From the NCBI GenBank assembly GCA_030512335.1, contig JAULSU010000002.1:868001-932000 (forward strand): DNA of 64,000 nt, written 5' to 3'. Below, piece after piece: positions 1 through 9,799 of this stretch. The position numbers were made by a program, and so were the translations under genes. Positions within the stretch are counted from its first letter, which is position 1. Every line of letters begins with the position of its first letter. The notes below the pieces were generated by a model. The model was not told the DNA's origin. It did not search any database and worked only from the letters and a program-made list of their open reading frames with translations. The DNA comes from Immersiella caudata (Eukaryota > Ascomycota > Sordariomycetes > Sordariales > Lasiosphaeriaceae).

Positions 1-165
1 ATCATAATACAATTAATCCTTGGAGAGTACAGCTTCATGAAAAGGGAGCTAAGCTGCGTTCACATAGGTAATTGCACCTCACCTCAAAGTCACCGTAGCA
101 CTCCACCCTACCATACCTAGGTGCTTACAGCGACACATTAGCAGCGTAACACCTTTACCCTCGCC

Positions 166-816
166 ATGGCCGCCATCCGCCAAAAAATCCCCAAAGCCCT
201 AGCATTTTGCAAATTAGAAGTCGAGCGCAAATTCCGCTCCCTCGCCGTCCCCCAACTGACACAACACGGCGGCACACCCCCCTTCAAGACTTTACACGCC
301 CTCCCCCTCCAGACCATCCGCGATACCTACTACGACAAAACCAACCTCCTCTCCTCAGCCGGCGCATGGATCCGCCGACGCAATGGCACATGGGAAGCCA
401 AGATCCGAAAGGGAGGCGACTTCACTAACTCGCAGTTCGAAGAGCTAAACGAGGTCGACGACATCGCGGCCTGCGTCGAGCGCATCACAGGCGTGACGGC
501 ACACGAACGGGAGGACTTCGGGCTGGTAAATATGGCTGATTTTGTAACCACCCGCGAGACGTGGATTGCGGATGAAGAGTTCCATATTGTGAGAGACAAT
601 ATGGACTTCGGGCACGAGGTTGGCGAGGTGGAGCTGCAGCGGACGGTGGAGGGGAGGGTTCTGAGCGAGGGGGAGAAGAGGGATGAGATGCGGAGGATGG
701 ATGAGAGGATTGGGGAGTTTATGAGAAGGTATGAGTGGGCGTTTGCGGAGGGCAAGCCGGTGGGGAAGTTGACGGCGTATTTTGCGAAGATGGGGAAGAG
801 TTCCTTGGCGGGATGA
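166..816 (+). CDS. CYTH-domain protein, thiamine-triphosphatase-like
   Basis: Single-exon gene of 216 aa, close to the usual length of animal and fungal thiamine triphosphatases. The CYTH signature ExExK is at the N-terminus (E18, E20, K22 in LEVERKF). Further charged strands of the triphosphate tunnel follow, such as DTYYD, WIRRRNGTWEAKIRKGG and GEVELQ. CYTH enzymes hydrolyse inorganic or organic triphosphates with a divalent metal; in eukaryotes the known member hydrolyses thiamine triphosphate in the cytosol. The ATG at 166 sits in a good context (CGCCATGGCC) and no intron is needed. It lies upstream of the kinase/viperin pair, but no sequence evidence ties it to them. The family call is firm; the exact substrate is inferred. 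Confidence 0.85.
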   Translation: MAAIRQKIPKALAFCKLEVERKFRSLAVPQLTQHGGTPPFKTLHALPLQTIRDTYYDKTNLLSSAGAWIRRRNGTWEAKIRKGGDFTNSQFEELNEVDDIAACVERITGVTAHEREDFGLVNMADFVTTRETWIADEEFHIVRDNMDFGHEVGEVELQRTVEGRVLSEGEKRDEMRRMDERIGEFMRRYEWAFAEGKPVGKLTAYFAKMGKSSLAG

Positions 817-1177
817 TTGACGGGGTTCACATTGGGTCCGACTTTGTTGGCACCGACGAGAGCTTGGTGGGTAAGATATTCCTCTAATCGTCCCTACTGC
901 GACAGTGTACAATGAACTCTACTTACAACCTGGCTCTTTTGTAGTTCCTTGACTCGGCCCCCTCCACACGATGTGAGGCGCGACAGGACAACAGTTACAA
1001 TACACTGCTCTCCACAACTGAGACATGTCCATCTTGTGTCACTCACCATCGCTGTCAACGGCGAGCATCTAAGGCTCGGAAGTCAAAGCAACCCATTCAC
1101 GACTATTCTTCAGGGCAGTTCCTAGCGCTCGATACGATTCAGCCGTGGATCGGCTAGTATCAACCTATGTTTCTCGG
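817..1177. other. intergenic, convergent 3' ends
   Basis: Space between the 3' ends of the CYTH gene and the NMP kinase. I see no coding signal, repeat or RNA gene here. Confidence 0.5.
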
Positions 1178-1923
1178 TTAGACATTCATCTCCAAGACCG
1201 CCTCTTTCAATATGGTATGACATACCACAATCGTCTTGCCGTCTGACTTCCCAGAGTAATATGCCAGTATCGACGGGTTCAACTCTCGAAACTCTTGATG
1301 CCGCTTGTTGAACACCTCAAGCGTGTCCCCAGCTCGGCCCACTCGTCTTGTGATTACTCTGTCTCTGGCTATGTCTTTGGGACAGTCAAAGAACAGGACG
1401 AGATCCGGAGCTCCAAACTGCAATGCGTCAGTCAGTCAGGGTCTAGGTTGGTAGTACAAGTCCATGCTCCGTCGCCACGGCACAGCGTAGCACAGCTGGC
1501 TGGTATACCGGGACTCACCCACCAATGCTTCAAACTCTCTCGCCTGGTCCAACTGCCGAGGAAACCCATCCAAGAGGAGAGTTCGGCCCGCCTCACGACA
1601 CGAAGGTTCCACGAGGTGTGGCTGTAGAACGGGGAGAATCATGTCCGCCGGTAGGAGCTCCCCGCGTTGAATATACCCAATCATCGCTTCGTCCGCGTTG
1701 GGTGACGAGACCGTTTGCCGCAGGAGATCACCGATAGAGAGATGCTGGAAACCGTTATCTTTCGCCAGTATTTTGCACAGGGTACCCTTCCCCGCTCCAG
1801 GAGCACCTGCAGGAGAATTCAGGTTAGTGAGACTTGAAAATATTTCCGGGGTGTCACATAGGTTTTTGTGGTATTACCAATGACGAAGATCACGTCCCGG
1901 GTCCTGCTGGGTGTTGACGCCAT
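1178..1923 (-). CDS. UMP/CMP-kinase-like nucleoside monophosphate kinase
   Basis: Three exons on the minus strand (1878-1923, 1523-1806, 1178-1417) give about 189 aa. The Walker A loop GGAPGAGKGT (residues 16-25) is split by intron 1 after its first base. The NMP-binding and core motifs of the adenylate/UMP-CMP kinase family follow: HLSIGDLLR, LLLDGFPRQLDQA and LVLFFDCP. The LID is short (RRVGRAGDTLEVFNKRHQEF), as in UMP/CMP kinases rather than long-LID adenylate kinases. These enzymes transfer phosphate from ATP to UMP or CMP. The second intron join (donor GTGGGT, phase 0) is the least certain. The gene is head-to-head with viperin, so I infer it feeds pyrimidine nucleotide to that enzyme. 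It is short for a Ura6-type housekeeping kinase, so it may be a dedicated paralogue. Confidence 0.85.
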
Positions 1924-2311
1924 TCTCACAAGACAGCGGCTTATGCTTCACTCTATTCTGTTACTATCCAAATGAACCGAGAGAGACGGCCGAAAGATGG
2001 GCTGGCGTCTGTATTTATACCGGCAACTATCCGGTCACTCTTTGCTATCTACACATTCAAAGCGGGGTTTGTGTGACCCAAGACTATGAATTGTGAGCAA
2101 ACAAGGAGGCCTACATGGAATGACTAAGTGAGGCCTTCTGTATGCCCCATCTCCCTCTTCTTCTGTCAATGTCCTTATTTTTCCATCACCCCCCCCCCCC
2201 TCTTCTGACTCCCTCAAACTCCATCCTCCTCCCGCACAGCAAACACAAACCAAACAAACCGTGACCTCTAGTTTGTTCCAACCCAAGCAACACACAGAAA
2301 GGGAAACCATC
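1924..2311. promoter_or_regulatory. shared divergent promoter of the NMP kinase and viperin-like genes
   Basis: 388 bp separate the two start codons, so both promoters must lie here. On the minus strand a TATAAATA box (2012-2019) lies about 90 nt upstream of the kinase ATG. It abuts a perfect ACCGG-N7-CCGGT palindrome (2019-2035), the kind of inverted CGG half-site that fungal zinc-cluster factors bind. The viperin side is pyrimidine-rich (about 2146-2250, with a run of C) and has no clear TATA. Co-regulation is inferred from the layout. Confidence 0.55.
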
Positions 2312-3287
2312 ATGTGGCTCCCAGCCCTCCTCCTGCTCCTCCTCCTCCTCATCACCCTCACCATCCTACGCCTCCTCCACACCCACCACACCCGCCGCAA
2401 CCAAATCCCCATCTCCATCAACTATCACTTCACCCGCCGCTGCAACTACACCTGCGGCTTCTGCTTCCACACCGCCAGTACAAGCCACATGGAAACCCCC
2501 TCCCGCGCCAAAGACGCCCTCCGCCTCCTCGCCCAAGCCGGCATGAAAAAGCTCAACTTCGCCGGAGGCGAGCCCTTCCTCTACCCCAAGTTCCTCGGCG
2601 AGCTAATCGACTTTTGCAAACAAGACCTCCACCTCGAATCCGTCTCCGTCGTTACCAACGGGAGTCTAATCAAGGAGAGCTTCCTGCGCAAGCACGGCAA
2701 GAACCTCGACATCCTCGCCGTGAGCTGCGACTCGTTTAACGAGGCGACCAACGTCCGGATCGGTCGCGGGACAGGTGACCAGGTGAAGAAGCTGTATCAG
2801 ATTGCAGAGTGGTGCGCCAAGTATGGGATTTTATTCAAGGTTAATACCGTGGTCAACAGGTTGAATCACACCGAGGATATGAATGTGCATTTGAGCGAGC
2901 TGAAGCCGTTTCGGTGGAAGTGCTTCCAGGTGTTGATCGTGGAAGGTGAGAACGATACGAAGCAGACGCTGAGGAACGGGCATGATTTTATCATTTCGGA
3001 TGAGGAGTTTGCGCAGTTTTGCGAGGCACAGGGGTCAGACTTCGTTGGTGCCGGAGCCGAATAGTCTGATGGCCAAGTCGTATCTCATTCTGGATGAGTA
3101 CTTGCGGTTTCTGGATAGGACGGGTAAGCAGCCATCGGGGTCGGTATTGGAGGTTGGGGTGAAGAAGGCTTTGGAGAGTGTCTTTTGGGATGAGGATGCG
3201 TTTTTGGAACGCGGCGGGTTGTATGATTGGGTCAAGCCTGAGAGCAAGGCATGCGGCGGAGAGGGACGTGAAAGTTTGGCCTGGTAA
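2312..3287 (+). CDS. RSAD2-like: viperin-like radical SAM enzyme, frame broken near 3023
   Basis: An N-terminal hydrophobic helix (residues 2-22) precedes the radical SAM cluster motif CX3CX2C (C44, C48, C51 in CNYTCGFC), then GGEP (85-88), VTNGSLI and LAVSCDSF, then VNTVVNR and a viperin-type C-terminal region. Viperins use SAM and a 4Fe-4S cluster to turn CTP or UTP into 3'-deoxy-3',4'-didehydro nucleotides. The frame runs to codon 237 and stops at 3064. Viperin homology continues in another frame (SLVPEPNS, SYLILDEYLRFLDR, FLERGGLYDW) to a C-terminal Trp and stop at 3285-3287. Loss of two bases in a GAGAGG-like context at about 3023-3026 explains the break, and no GT..AG intron fits. The start is ATG 2312; an upstream in-frame GTG is not used in eukaryotes. 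The gene may be newly inactive, or the break may be a sequencing error. Confidence 0.85.
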
Positions 3288-3844
3288 ATGTTTCCAGTTC
3301 TGCGAAACGAATCGATTGTACAAGGAAGACGAGGTAGAAGAGTCTATCTGTCGTGTTCAAGGTTGCTTTCTATGCAGGTAGTGAGTGTTCACTGTGTATG
3401 TAGTCCGTTTAGGCGAATTCACCACGAGCAACGGAAGGGTGGGTTGGAGGTTGTGGATTGCCAAAAAGGGCGGCTGGGTCCAGAACGGGAAAACGTGGGG
3501 ATTATCCTCAAGTGAGGCGCAGTTGACAAATATAGCACGTCGCACTGCAGCCAACGAAAGGATCACAGACTTCGGGCTCCCAATTCTGATGGCGTCATGA
3601 CAAAGACTCCAAAAAGTTCCACATTTCCATCCAATGCTAACTTTGGTATAATCGCTGACAAGAACAAACCCTAACACCGACCCAATCGCGTTGTATCTCG
3701 TACCTCCCAATCCGTGTATGTATGCTCTATCTGTAAGCCGCATTTCCGCGCTCTAATCCCCACATCGTGTGTCATATCCAATGCAGTCGTAGCTTCGCTT
3801 CATACCAGGCTCGTTTTCGTTTTTACGTTTTTGGTGCGTCAGGC
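3288..3844. other. intergenic, convergent 3' ends
   Basis: 3' flanks of the viperin-like gene and the four-span membrane protein gene. No gene or repeat is visible. Confidence 0.5.
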
Positions 3845-4594
3845 TTACTTGTGCTCGACGTATTGCGGCGTGCGCCCGTACTTGGCGCTTTGCTTGCGCG
3901 ATCGCAGCAGCTCCGTGACAACCAGAGAGGACAGTGTGAACCCAACGAGGAAGAAGGCAATAAGGTTGTACTTCCACCCCCGCATGATGCGTAGGACATA
4001 GGCAATGATGACGCGGTCCTTGTCATCCTCGAGAGGAAGGTTGAGCACCTCCTTGTACCAGTTTTCGGGCGTCCACGAGTCGAGTGGGTACTTGGCCGGG
4101 TAAGGGTTCTCCGAGAGGACGGTGAGGTCGATGACCTGCTTGCCAGTCTTAGACTGGAGCACATAGGTGTAGATGAGTGCCGTCAAGACGAGAAGCCAGC
4201 TGAGGACGACCATGATGGCCCACGCGAAGAAGGCGCCCGAAGACTTGTCATACTAGAAGTCATGTTAGTTAGCCGATTCCAAGCTGGCGCATGGTGAGTA
4301 TCTTACCTTCTTGCGAGACTTGTGCTCCAGGATCAAGGCGATAAGACCTCCGGCGCCCACTAGGACAACCGCAGTGCCTCCGGCGCCGTTGGTCGTGTGG
4401 CCGTGGTTTGTCAAGAGCTTCAGGGGCTCGCCGTGCATCTTGAACGTCTCCCCTGCCGGGAAGCCGACATTGAAGGGACCGGCGCCGGAAGTGTGGAGGA
4501 AGGCCACCATGGTGGACAGGAAGGCCAGCGAGATGATGGCATCGGCCACGTACAGGCCGAGCACAAAGTAAATGTACTTCATCAAGGACGCCAT
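3845..4594 (-). CDS. uncharacterised four-span membrane protein
   Basis: Two exons (4307-4594 and 3845-4252) with a canonical 54-nt intron (GTAAGA donor, TTCTAG acceptor, phase 0) give about 231 aa. Four hydrophobic segments are visible. They are the N-terminal YFVLGLYVADAIISLAFL, then GTAVVLVGAGGLIALIL, then WAIMVVLSWLLVLTALIYTYV and, near the C-terminus, YNLIAFFLVGFTLSSLVV. A charged region (SKTGKQVIDLTVLSENPYPAKYP and following) separates the last two. The layout resembles tetraspan fungal proteins, but I do not recognise a named family and assign no function. The start is the ATG before SLMKYIYF; a longer upstream reading frame lacks support. Confidence 0.7.
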
Positions 4595-6434
4595 CTTGGG
4601 TTGGGGCGGTGGTGGAAAGAAAGCGGGCTGGCGTTGCTGACTCCCTCGGAGCGCAATGAGGGGGACGGAGGAGTCCAGGGCGTCTTTATAGGTGACGGGT
4701 GGGCCGTCCTCGTTCTTTGTGAATTGGAGGGTAGTATTACTGACAATGGGGCCCAAGGGCAGAGTCGACGAGGGGCGAGCGGTGAAGTTGGATGTTGAGT
4801 GGTCAGTGGTCAGTAACTTGCTGGGTTCTCGGGTTGGGTAGCTTTATAATCTCCTATTGTTTATGTAGGGCTACCCGGCGTGTCTACTGCTGCTGCGGGT
4901 GACAGCACAGCACGCCAAGTGCGCCCAGGTCCAAGGGCGGCGTCCCCAACCGTCCCGTGCTGGCCACCGCCCGGCTGGGACGGGACTTGGATCCACAGCG
5001 GCAGGAAAAAGGCCCCGGCACTCGCAGCTGGGCTCGCTTGGCCCGCCCCGGCCGCTGTTGTGGAGGAGCGTGAGGCGCTGGACGCCCGCTGGAAAGGACA
5101 TGCCCAGCTGGGCCCGGATTGGCTGTCCATCCTTCGCCAGTATGCATGTCAGACGGTGGTGTTGAACCGACCAACGACAGCGTGCCTGCGCCACTGTCAA
5201 CCACAAACTCGCCGGCTTTACACACAGTAGTGTAGTGCGTGTACTGGATGTGATGGGGCGGGGACCGAGCCGAGACCGACACTGCGAGCCTACAGCAAAG
5301 CTTGCTCGAGCCTTGTTGTTACTAACCTCCTGCGGGCTGGCCGGCACAGGGCTGAAAGTCCATCATAGCTCGACGCCGTCCGGAAATTGGCTGGCTGACA
5401 ACGCGGCCGCTCCATGCTGTTCGATGCTGGTCGCTGTCCCCGCGACCGCGCGCGACCTCGAGTGCAACCTCAGAAAATGCTGCTCTCTCCTTTCGGACAC
5501 CATCGCGAGGCATTCCTGCTCATCAGCGCATCGTCTTGTCAGTGCCGACAAAGAGAACAACGAAATCCTGAAAATAGGATGGCGATGTCAGCTCCCCCAC
5601 AAGCGGGACGGGCGCTAGCTCCGAGCTTCGATGGGTGCTAGAATAAAGTGGCTTGCCTGCGGAGAGTTGCCAAGGCGACGCCAAGGGATGCTTGGTTCTT
5701 AACTTGGACATTTTCGGTTTGGCGTGGGCCAAATTTGGAATTTAACCCGGCAAAGAAAGCTCGGTGGCTTTCTGCGCTGTGACAGCGACAGCCGGATTTC
5801 TGGAGGCGGTGCGAAGCCGTCCCTCCACCACTGAAAGACGATAGATTAACTTACTTTCCATTGTTTCTATATTCGAGGAGATCTGGCGCTGGAGATCTAT
5901 TGATTGTCTAGAGATGCTGTGCCGTGAACCTTTTGCGGAGTGCATGCTCCTGACTGCCGGATGCGGCGTTTCGTACGGTGTACGTGCGTCTGCGATGCTG
6001 ATGACTGGAGTTCATGGGGTTGATAATTCGATGGCAATGACAAAAATCCGGAGACAAGGTCAGACTGACGGAAGAGTGTCATATGGCCCCTTGGCGTCGC
6101 ACAAGGCCCGGAACACAGAATACCCACTGAAAGGATTTGGTAGAACTCGTCAGGTATACAGCCTGTGGACAACGGCCAAGTCGAGGTCGGAACAAAGACG
6201 TCTGTGTTCAATGCTTCCACATGGCATGTGGGATGCCCACGCAAACTACGATAAAGATAAGCGATTTAGCCCAGAAAGCCACATGCCAACTCTAACCCCC
6301 GTCCCTAGCTCAAGCTCTCATCCCCGCTAATTGAATAACGTTATCCCCAAAATTTCCCAATCCCATCGCAACATCCTCGCAGGTGGGCTGACGATAGTAG
6401 AGCCTCACATCAACCGCCAAAAACCACAACCAAA
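4595..6434. other. 1.8 kb intergenic region
   Basis: Lies between the divergent membrane protein gene and COA1. Several open frames of 60-160 aa overlap on both strands, but none has recognisable motifs or a credible exon chain. I see no transposon ends and no tRNA. Confidence 0.4.
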
Positions 6435-7049
6435 ATGCTCACCCGAATATCCCTTCTCCCGCGGGCCCGAATCACCCGCCTCCGCCTCCCCAGGGCTCAA
6501 ACCCAAACCCGCACCCTCATCCCCGCCCCCAAACCCAACTCCGGCCCCCTCCTCGAACGCCGCGCCGACCGCGCCCTCCCCGACGTAACCCCCCGCTCTC
6601 ACTGGCGCCGCACCCTCCCCCTCTTCGGCGCATGCCTAGTCATCGCCTCCATCACCATCTTCAACTACCAGAAATCCTCCTCCCCCGTCACCGCCGGGAC
6701 ATTGTACGCCCTGCGCACGTCGCCCAAGGCGCGGGAGTACCTGGGGGAAAACATCTACTACGAGGCGCAGATACCGTGGATCAGTGGGGTGATGAATCAA
6801 GTGCAGGGGAAGATTGATATTAGTTTTAAGGTCAAGGGGACGAAGGCGACGGGGACGATGCGGTTTGTTAGTCATCGGCCAACGCCGAGGGGGGTGTTTG
6901 AGACGACGGAGTGGACGTTGGAGACGAGCGATGGGAGGAAGATTGACTTGTTGGAGGAGGGAGATCCGTTCAAGGCGTTGGTGGGTGGAGGGGGGGAGGA
7001 TGATGATGATGATGTGGAGGTGAGGGGGTATAGGCAGATGAATAAGTGA
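6435..7049 (+). CDS. COA1: cytochrome c oxidase assembly factor Coa1
   Basis: Single exon, 204 aa. A basic, Arg-rich presequence (first about 35 residues, MLTRISLLPRARITR...) is typical of mitochondrial import. One membrane span (LPFLFGAC-like segment, residues about 62-78) and the Coa1 core follow: SPVTAGTLYALRTSPKAREYLG, then WISGVMNQVQGKIDISFKVKG and GTMRFVS. Coa1 acts at the mitochondrial inner membrane in Cox1 maturation. The C-terminus carries an acidic run (EDDDDDVEV). Family recognition rests on the WISG..NQ..G.I.I.FKVKG block and is strong. Confidence 0.9.
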   Translation: MLTRISLLPRARITRLRLPRAQTQTRTLIPAPKPNSGPLLERRADRALPDVTPRSHWRRTLPLFGACLVIASITIFNYQKSSSPVTAGTLYALRTSPKAREYLGENIYYEAQIPWISGVMNQVQGKIDISFKVKGTKATGTMRFVSHRPTPRGVFETTEWTLETSDGRKIDLLEEGDPFKALVGGGGEDDDDDVEVRGYRQMNK

Positions 7050-7392
7050 GCTGCCGAAGGGGAGATATGTGGCGTGAAGGGGAAGAACTGAGGTTGATGA
7101 AGCCCTAAACGGTCAAGTGAGGGGTCGTGGAGATGGGGCCAGGCCAATGAACGACAGGATTAAGCCATCGGAAGCTTGACACCGTAGAGATCAAGCTGGG
7201 GACGCTCGATGTGCACAAAGAGTGGAACTAGGCGAGTGTGTATGAGGAGAAGCACCAGAGACGTTCCGTCATGGGAGAACCATGCTTGACAGAATCTGTC
7301 TAGATTCCAAGTCTGATTGTATAATACCAACCCCTAAATCTGTACATGTGTATGATACAAGAGACGCAAAGGAAAAGCCGCCCAATCTCTTC
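7050..7392. other. intergenic, convergent 3' ends
   Basis: 3' flanks of COA1 and the mitochondrial uL3 gene. Nothing else is visible. Confidence 0.5.
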
Positions 7393-8487
7393 TCAGTACA
7401 CCACCGACGCGTCACCGGGAATCGGTGCGTCCTCCTTGACACCCGCCGCCAACAACTGGGCTATCCTCCCCTCCTTGCGTGCCTCCTTGAGCTCCAAATG
7501 CCGCTTCCTCGCCGCCTCTAACATCTCCGCCGCATCCGGGAATCGCTCCTCCAGCGCCTTCTTCGTATGCTCAACAAACTTCTCCGGCGGCGGGGGCTTC
7601 TTCACCGCATCTTGAATCTTGACCACACACCCCTTCGGTCCCGCCACGCAGCCCTTAACCACCACAATCCCCAAATCATTATCCACCATCAACACCGGCA
7701 AATTTTGCATCGTGACCCTCTGGTTGCCCATCCTCCCCGGCATCTTCTTGCCGGGATACACTCTCGAACCACCACCCTGCGACTGACCCAAGCTACCAAT
7801 CGTACGGTGATTCAACGAATTACCGTGACTCGCCTCCTGTCCCTTAAACCCATGCCTCTTCATACCACCCGCAAACCCCATACCCCTCGAGTTCGCCCTG
7901 ACATCAACCCACTGCCCGACATGAAACCAATCCGGCAGCAGCTGCACACCCACGGGCAACAACCCGCTCTCATCCCGCACCTTGAACTCAGCCAGCTCCC
8001 TCTTCGGCGCGATCCCCTTGGCCTCGAAATACCCCAGCAGCGGCGCCGTGACGTTGTCAGGATTCTTCTCGCCGAGCCCAACCTGCACGGCCCAGTATCC
8101 GTTCTTAGCGCGCGTCTTGTTCGCAACCGTCTGCACGCGGTCGAGCTGCAGCACGGTGCAGGGGATGCGAGCGCCGGCCTTGCCCATGAAGGCGGTCATG
8201 CCCTTCTTGACGGCGAGGACGCCGGCGCGCACGGGGGTGGTGTTTTTTCGGCGCTCGAGCGCGGCGGCCGGGCCGGTGGTGGGTTTGGGGAGGCCGGCGG
8301 TGACTTGGTTGAAGCGGGTTACTTTGGCGCGCGGGGAGAGGGTGCTCCAGCCGTATTTGACGCCGCGGGTGGTGGTTCGGGGGAGGAGGAGGAGGGATGG
8401 CGGTGATGTTCGGGGGCGGGTGAGTGTGGATAGTTGGGTGTGGGATTGGAACTGCCACCAGCAGCGGGTGGGCAGCCGGGGCGCCAT
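7393..8487 (-). CDS. MRPL9: mitochondrial large-subunit ribosomal protein uL3
   Basis: Single exon, 364 aa from the ATG at 8485-8487. The N-terminus (MAPRLPTRCWWQFQ...TTTRGVKYGWST) is basic and hydroxylated, as for a mitochondrial targeting signal. The uL3 fold follows: AVKKGMTAF, PCTVLQLDRVQ, then the conserved loop GFAGGMKRHGFKGQEASHGNSL, HRTIGSLGQSQGGGSRVYPGKKMPGRMG and VKGCVAGPKG. This loop reaches toward the peptidyl transferase centre in ribosomes. The frame stays open about 105 codons further upstream, but that segment is unlike uL3 and lies in the promoter. It shares a 416-bp divergent promoter with the CCDC25-like gene. Confidence 0.93.
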   Translation of the reverse strand: MAPRLPTRCWWQFQSHTQLSTLTRPRTSPPSLLLLPRTTTRGVKYGWSTLSPRAKVTRFNQVTAGLPKPTTGPAAALERRKNTTPVRAGVLAVKKGMTAFMGKAGARIPCTVLQLDRVQTVANKTRAKNGYWAVQVGLGEKNPDNVTAPLLGYFEAKGIAPKRELAEFKVRDESGLLPVGVQLLPDWFHVGQWVDVRANSRGMGFAGGMKRHGFKGQEASHGNSLNHRTIGSLGQSQGGGSRVYPGKKMPGRMGNQRVTMQNLPVLMVDNDLGIVVVKGCVAGPKGCVVKIQDAVKKPPPPEKFVEHTKKALEERFPDAAEMLEAARKRHLELKEARKEGRIAQLLAAGVKEDAPIPGDASVVY

Positions 8488-8903
8488 TTTGGTTGTGTGT
8501 CGAGGGTTGTGAGGTGCAAGGAGAGTCGGGTTGATGGCGGTGTTACGGCATTGAGTGGGTGGTGGTTTGGCTGGCACACGCAATGCTCCGGCTTCGCGGT
8601 CGACGTCGCAAGGTTTGCTGCTGGCTCGTGGTAGAAATTTGAGCTGGGGTGTCGATAAGCCGATAATTGGCTTGCCAGGCGTTTGGGGAAACGGGTGTGA
8701 CCCTAACCCTGACTGTGCATTGTATTTTCTGGGCGGCAGTGGAGTGGGTGCCTGAGAAGTTTCCGTTTTCACGCATTCGAAGACTGTCTGTCGCATTTGC
8801 AAGTTGACAATCCGCAGGGCGAGGGCGAAGGGCGCCGTGACTATCCATCTTCCAGGGCGGCATTTTGTGTTTGGTACTTTTTTTTCTGATATTGCAGAGC
8901 ATT
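8488..8903. promoter_or_regulatory. divergent promoter region, uL3m / CCDC25-like
   Basis: 416 bp between two start codons on opposite strands. A T-run (8878-8886) sits just before the plus-strand ATG at 8904. No defined TATA box was recognised. Confidence 0.4.
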
Positions 8904-9722
8904 ATGGTCTTCTACTTTACATCAACGGTGGTCGACCCCCCGGCCTACATTTACGTGGGGAAGGACAAGTTTGAGAGTAAGTTGAGCCATCTTTTTGTGA
9001 TTTGCGCCAAAAACTACGACAAAACATGATTCTAATAAAATGATTATCAGACGAGGAGTTGATCAAGCATGGCTGGGATGAGGATGTTTGGTGAGCGAGC
9101 CTGGCAAATACGTATAAGTCGAATCGAAGCTAACCCTTACCAGGGTATGAGATACTCTCCTTTGACAATATGTAGACTATTCTCACATTCGCAGTTCCAC
9201 GTAGACAAGCTCTCCAGCGCGCATATTTACCTTCGCCTCCGTGAGGGCGGGACCTGGGACAACATTCCCGAAGACCTCCTCACCGACCTTGGCCAACTCA
9301 CCAAAGCCAACTCAATCGAAGGCAACAAGAAGGACAACATCACCATTATCTACACCCCCTGGTCTAACCTGAAGAAGGACGGCAGCATGGCTGTCGGCCA
9401 GGTCAGCTTCAAGGACAACAAAAAGGTCAAGCGCCTGCTCATTGCCCAGCGCGAAAACCCCATCGTCAACCGCCTCAACAAGACCAAGGTCGAAAAACAC
9501 CCCGACCTCCACCAAGAAAAGGAAGACCGCCTCAAGGAGCTCCGCAAGAAGGACCTCGCCGCCGTGCAGGCGCGCAAGAAGGAGGAGGCACGCATCGCCA
9601 AGGAGCGTCAGGAGAAGAAGTGGCAGAAAGACCACGCTTACGACGACGTCTTCACCGAGGAGAACATGGCAGGCACCAGCAACCAAGACCGCGACGAGAC
9701 CTGGGAGGATGACTTTATGTAG
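8904..9722 (+). CDS. CCDC25 / Jlp2-like protein with a single-nucleotide exon
   Basis: Exons 8904-8976, 9051-9090, 9144 (one base) and 9195-9722 give 213 aa; human CCDC25 is 208 aa. The NFACT-R-type domain is clear: VVFYFTS-like start, YIYVGKDKFENEELIKHGW, then FHVDKLSSAHIYLRL and YTPWSNLKKDGSMAVGQ, followed by a charged coiled coil and a DDFM tail. The invariant Trp before FHVDKL (W38) needs a G that neither flanking exon supplies. That G is 9144, between a 53-nt intron (GTGAGC, branch CTAAC, CAG) and a 50-nt intron (GTATGA, CTCAC, CAG). The family is linked to RNA or ribosome quality-control domains and, in humans, to extracellular-DNA sensing; the fungal role is unclear. Confidence 0.88.
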
Positions 9723-9799
9723 ACTTTACCTCTCCCAACCAAAATAATCAAAAAAAAACCCCTTCCCAAGTCCTTCTGCTCACCCCCCCTGATGAGCCC

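Noticed and set aside
2980..3070. An intron as the cause of the viperin frame change
   Set aside because: No GT..AG pair of fungal size fits, and the protein homology is continuous on both sides with no missing residues.
7567..8406. Plus-strand frame of 279 codons
   Set aside because: Antisense shadow of the mitochondrial uL3 gene.
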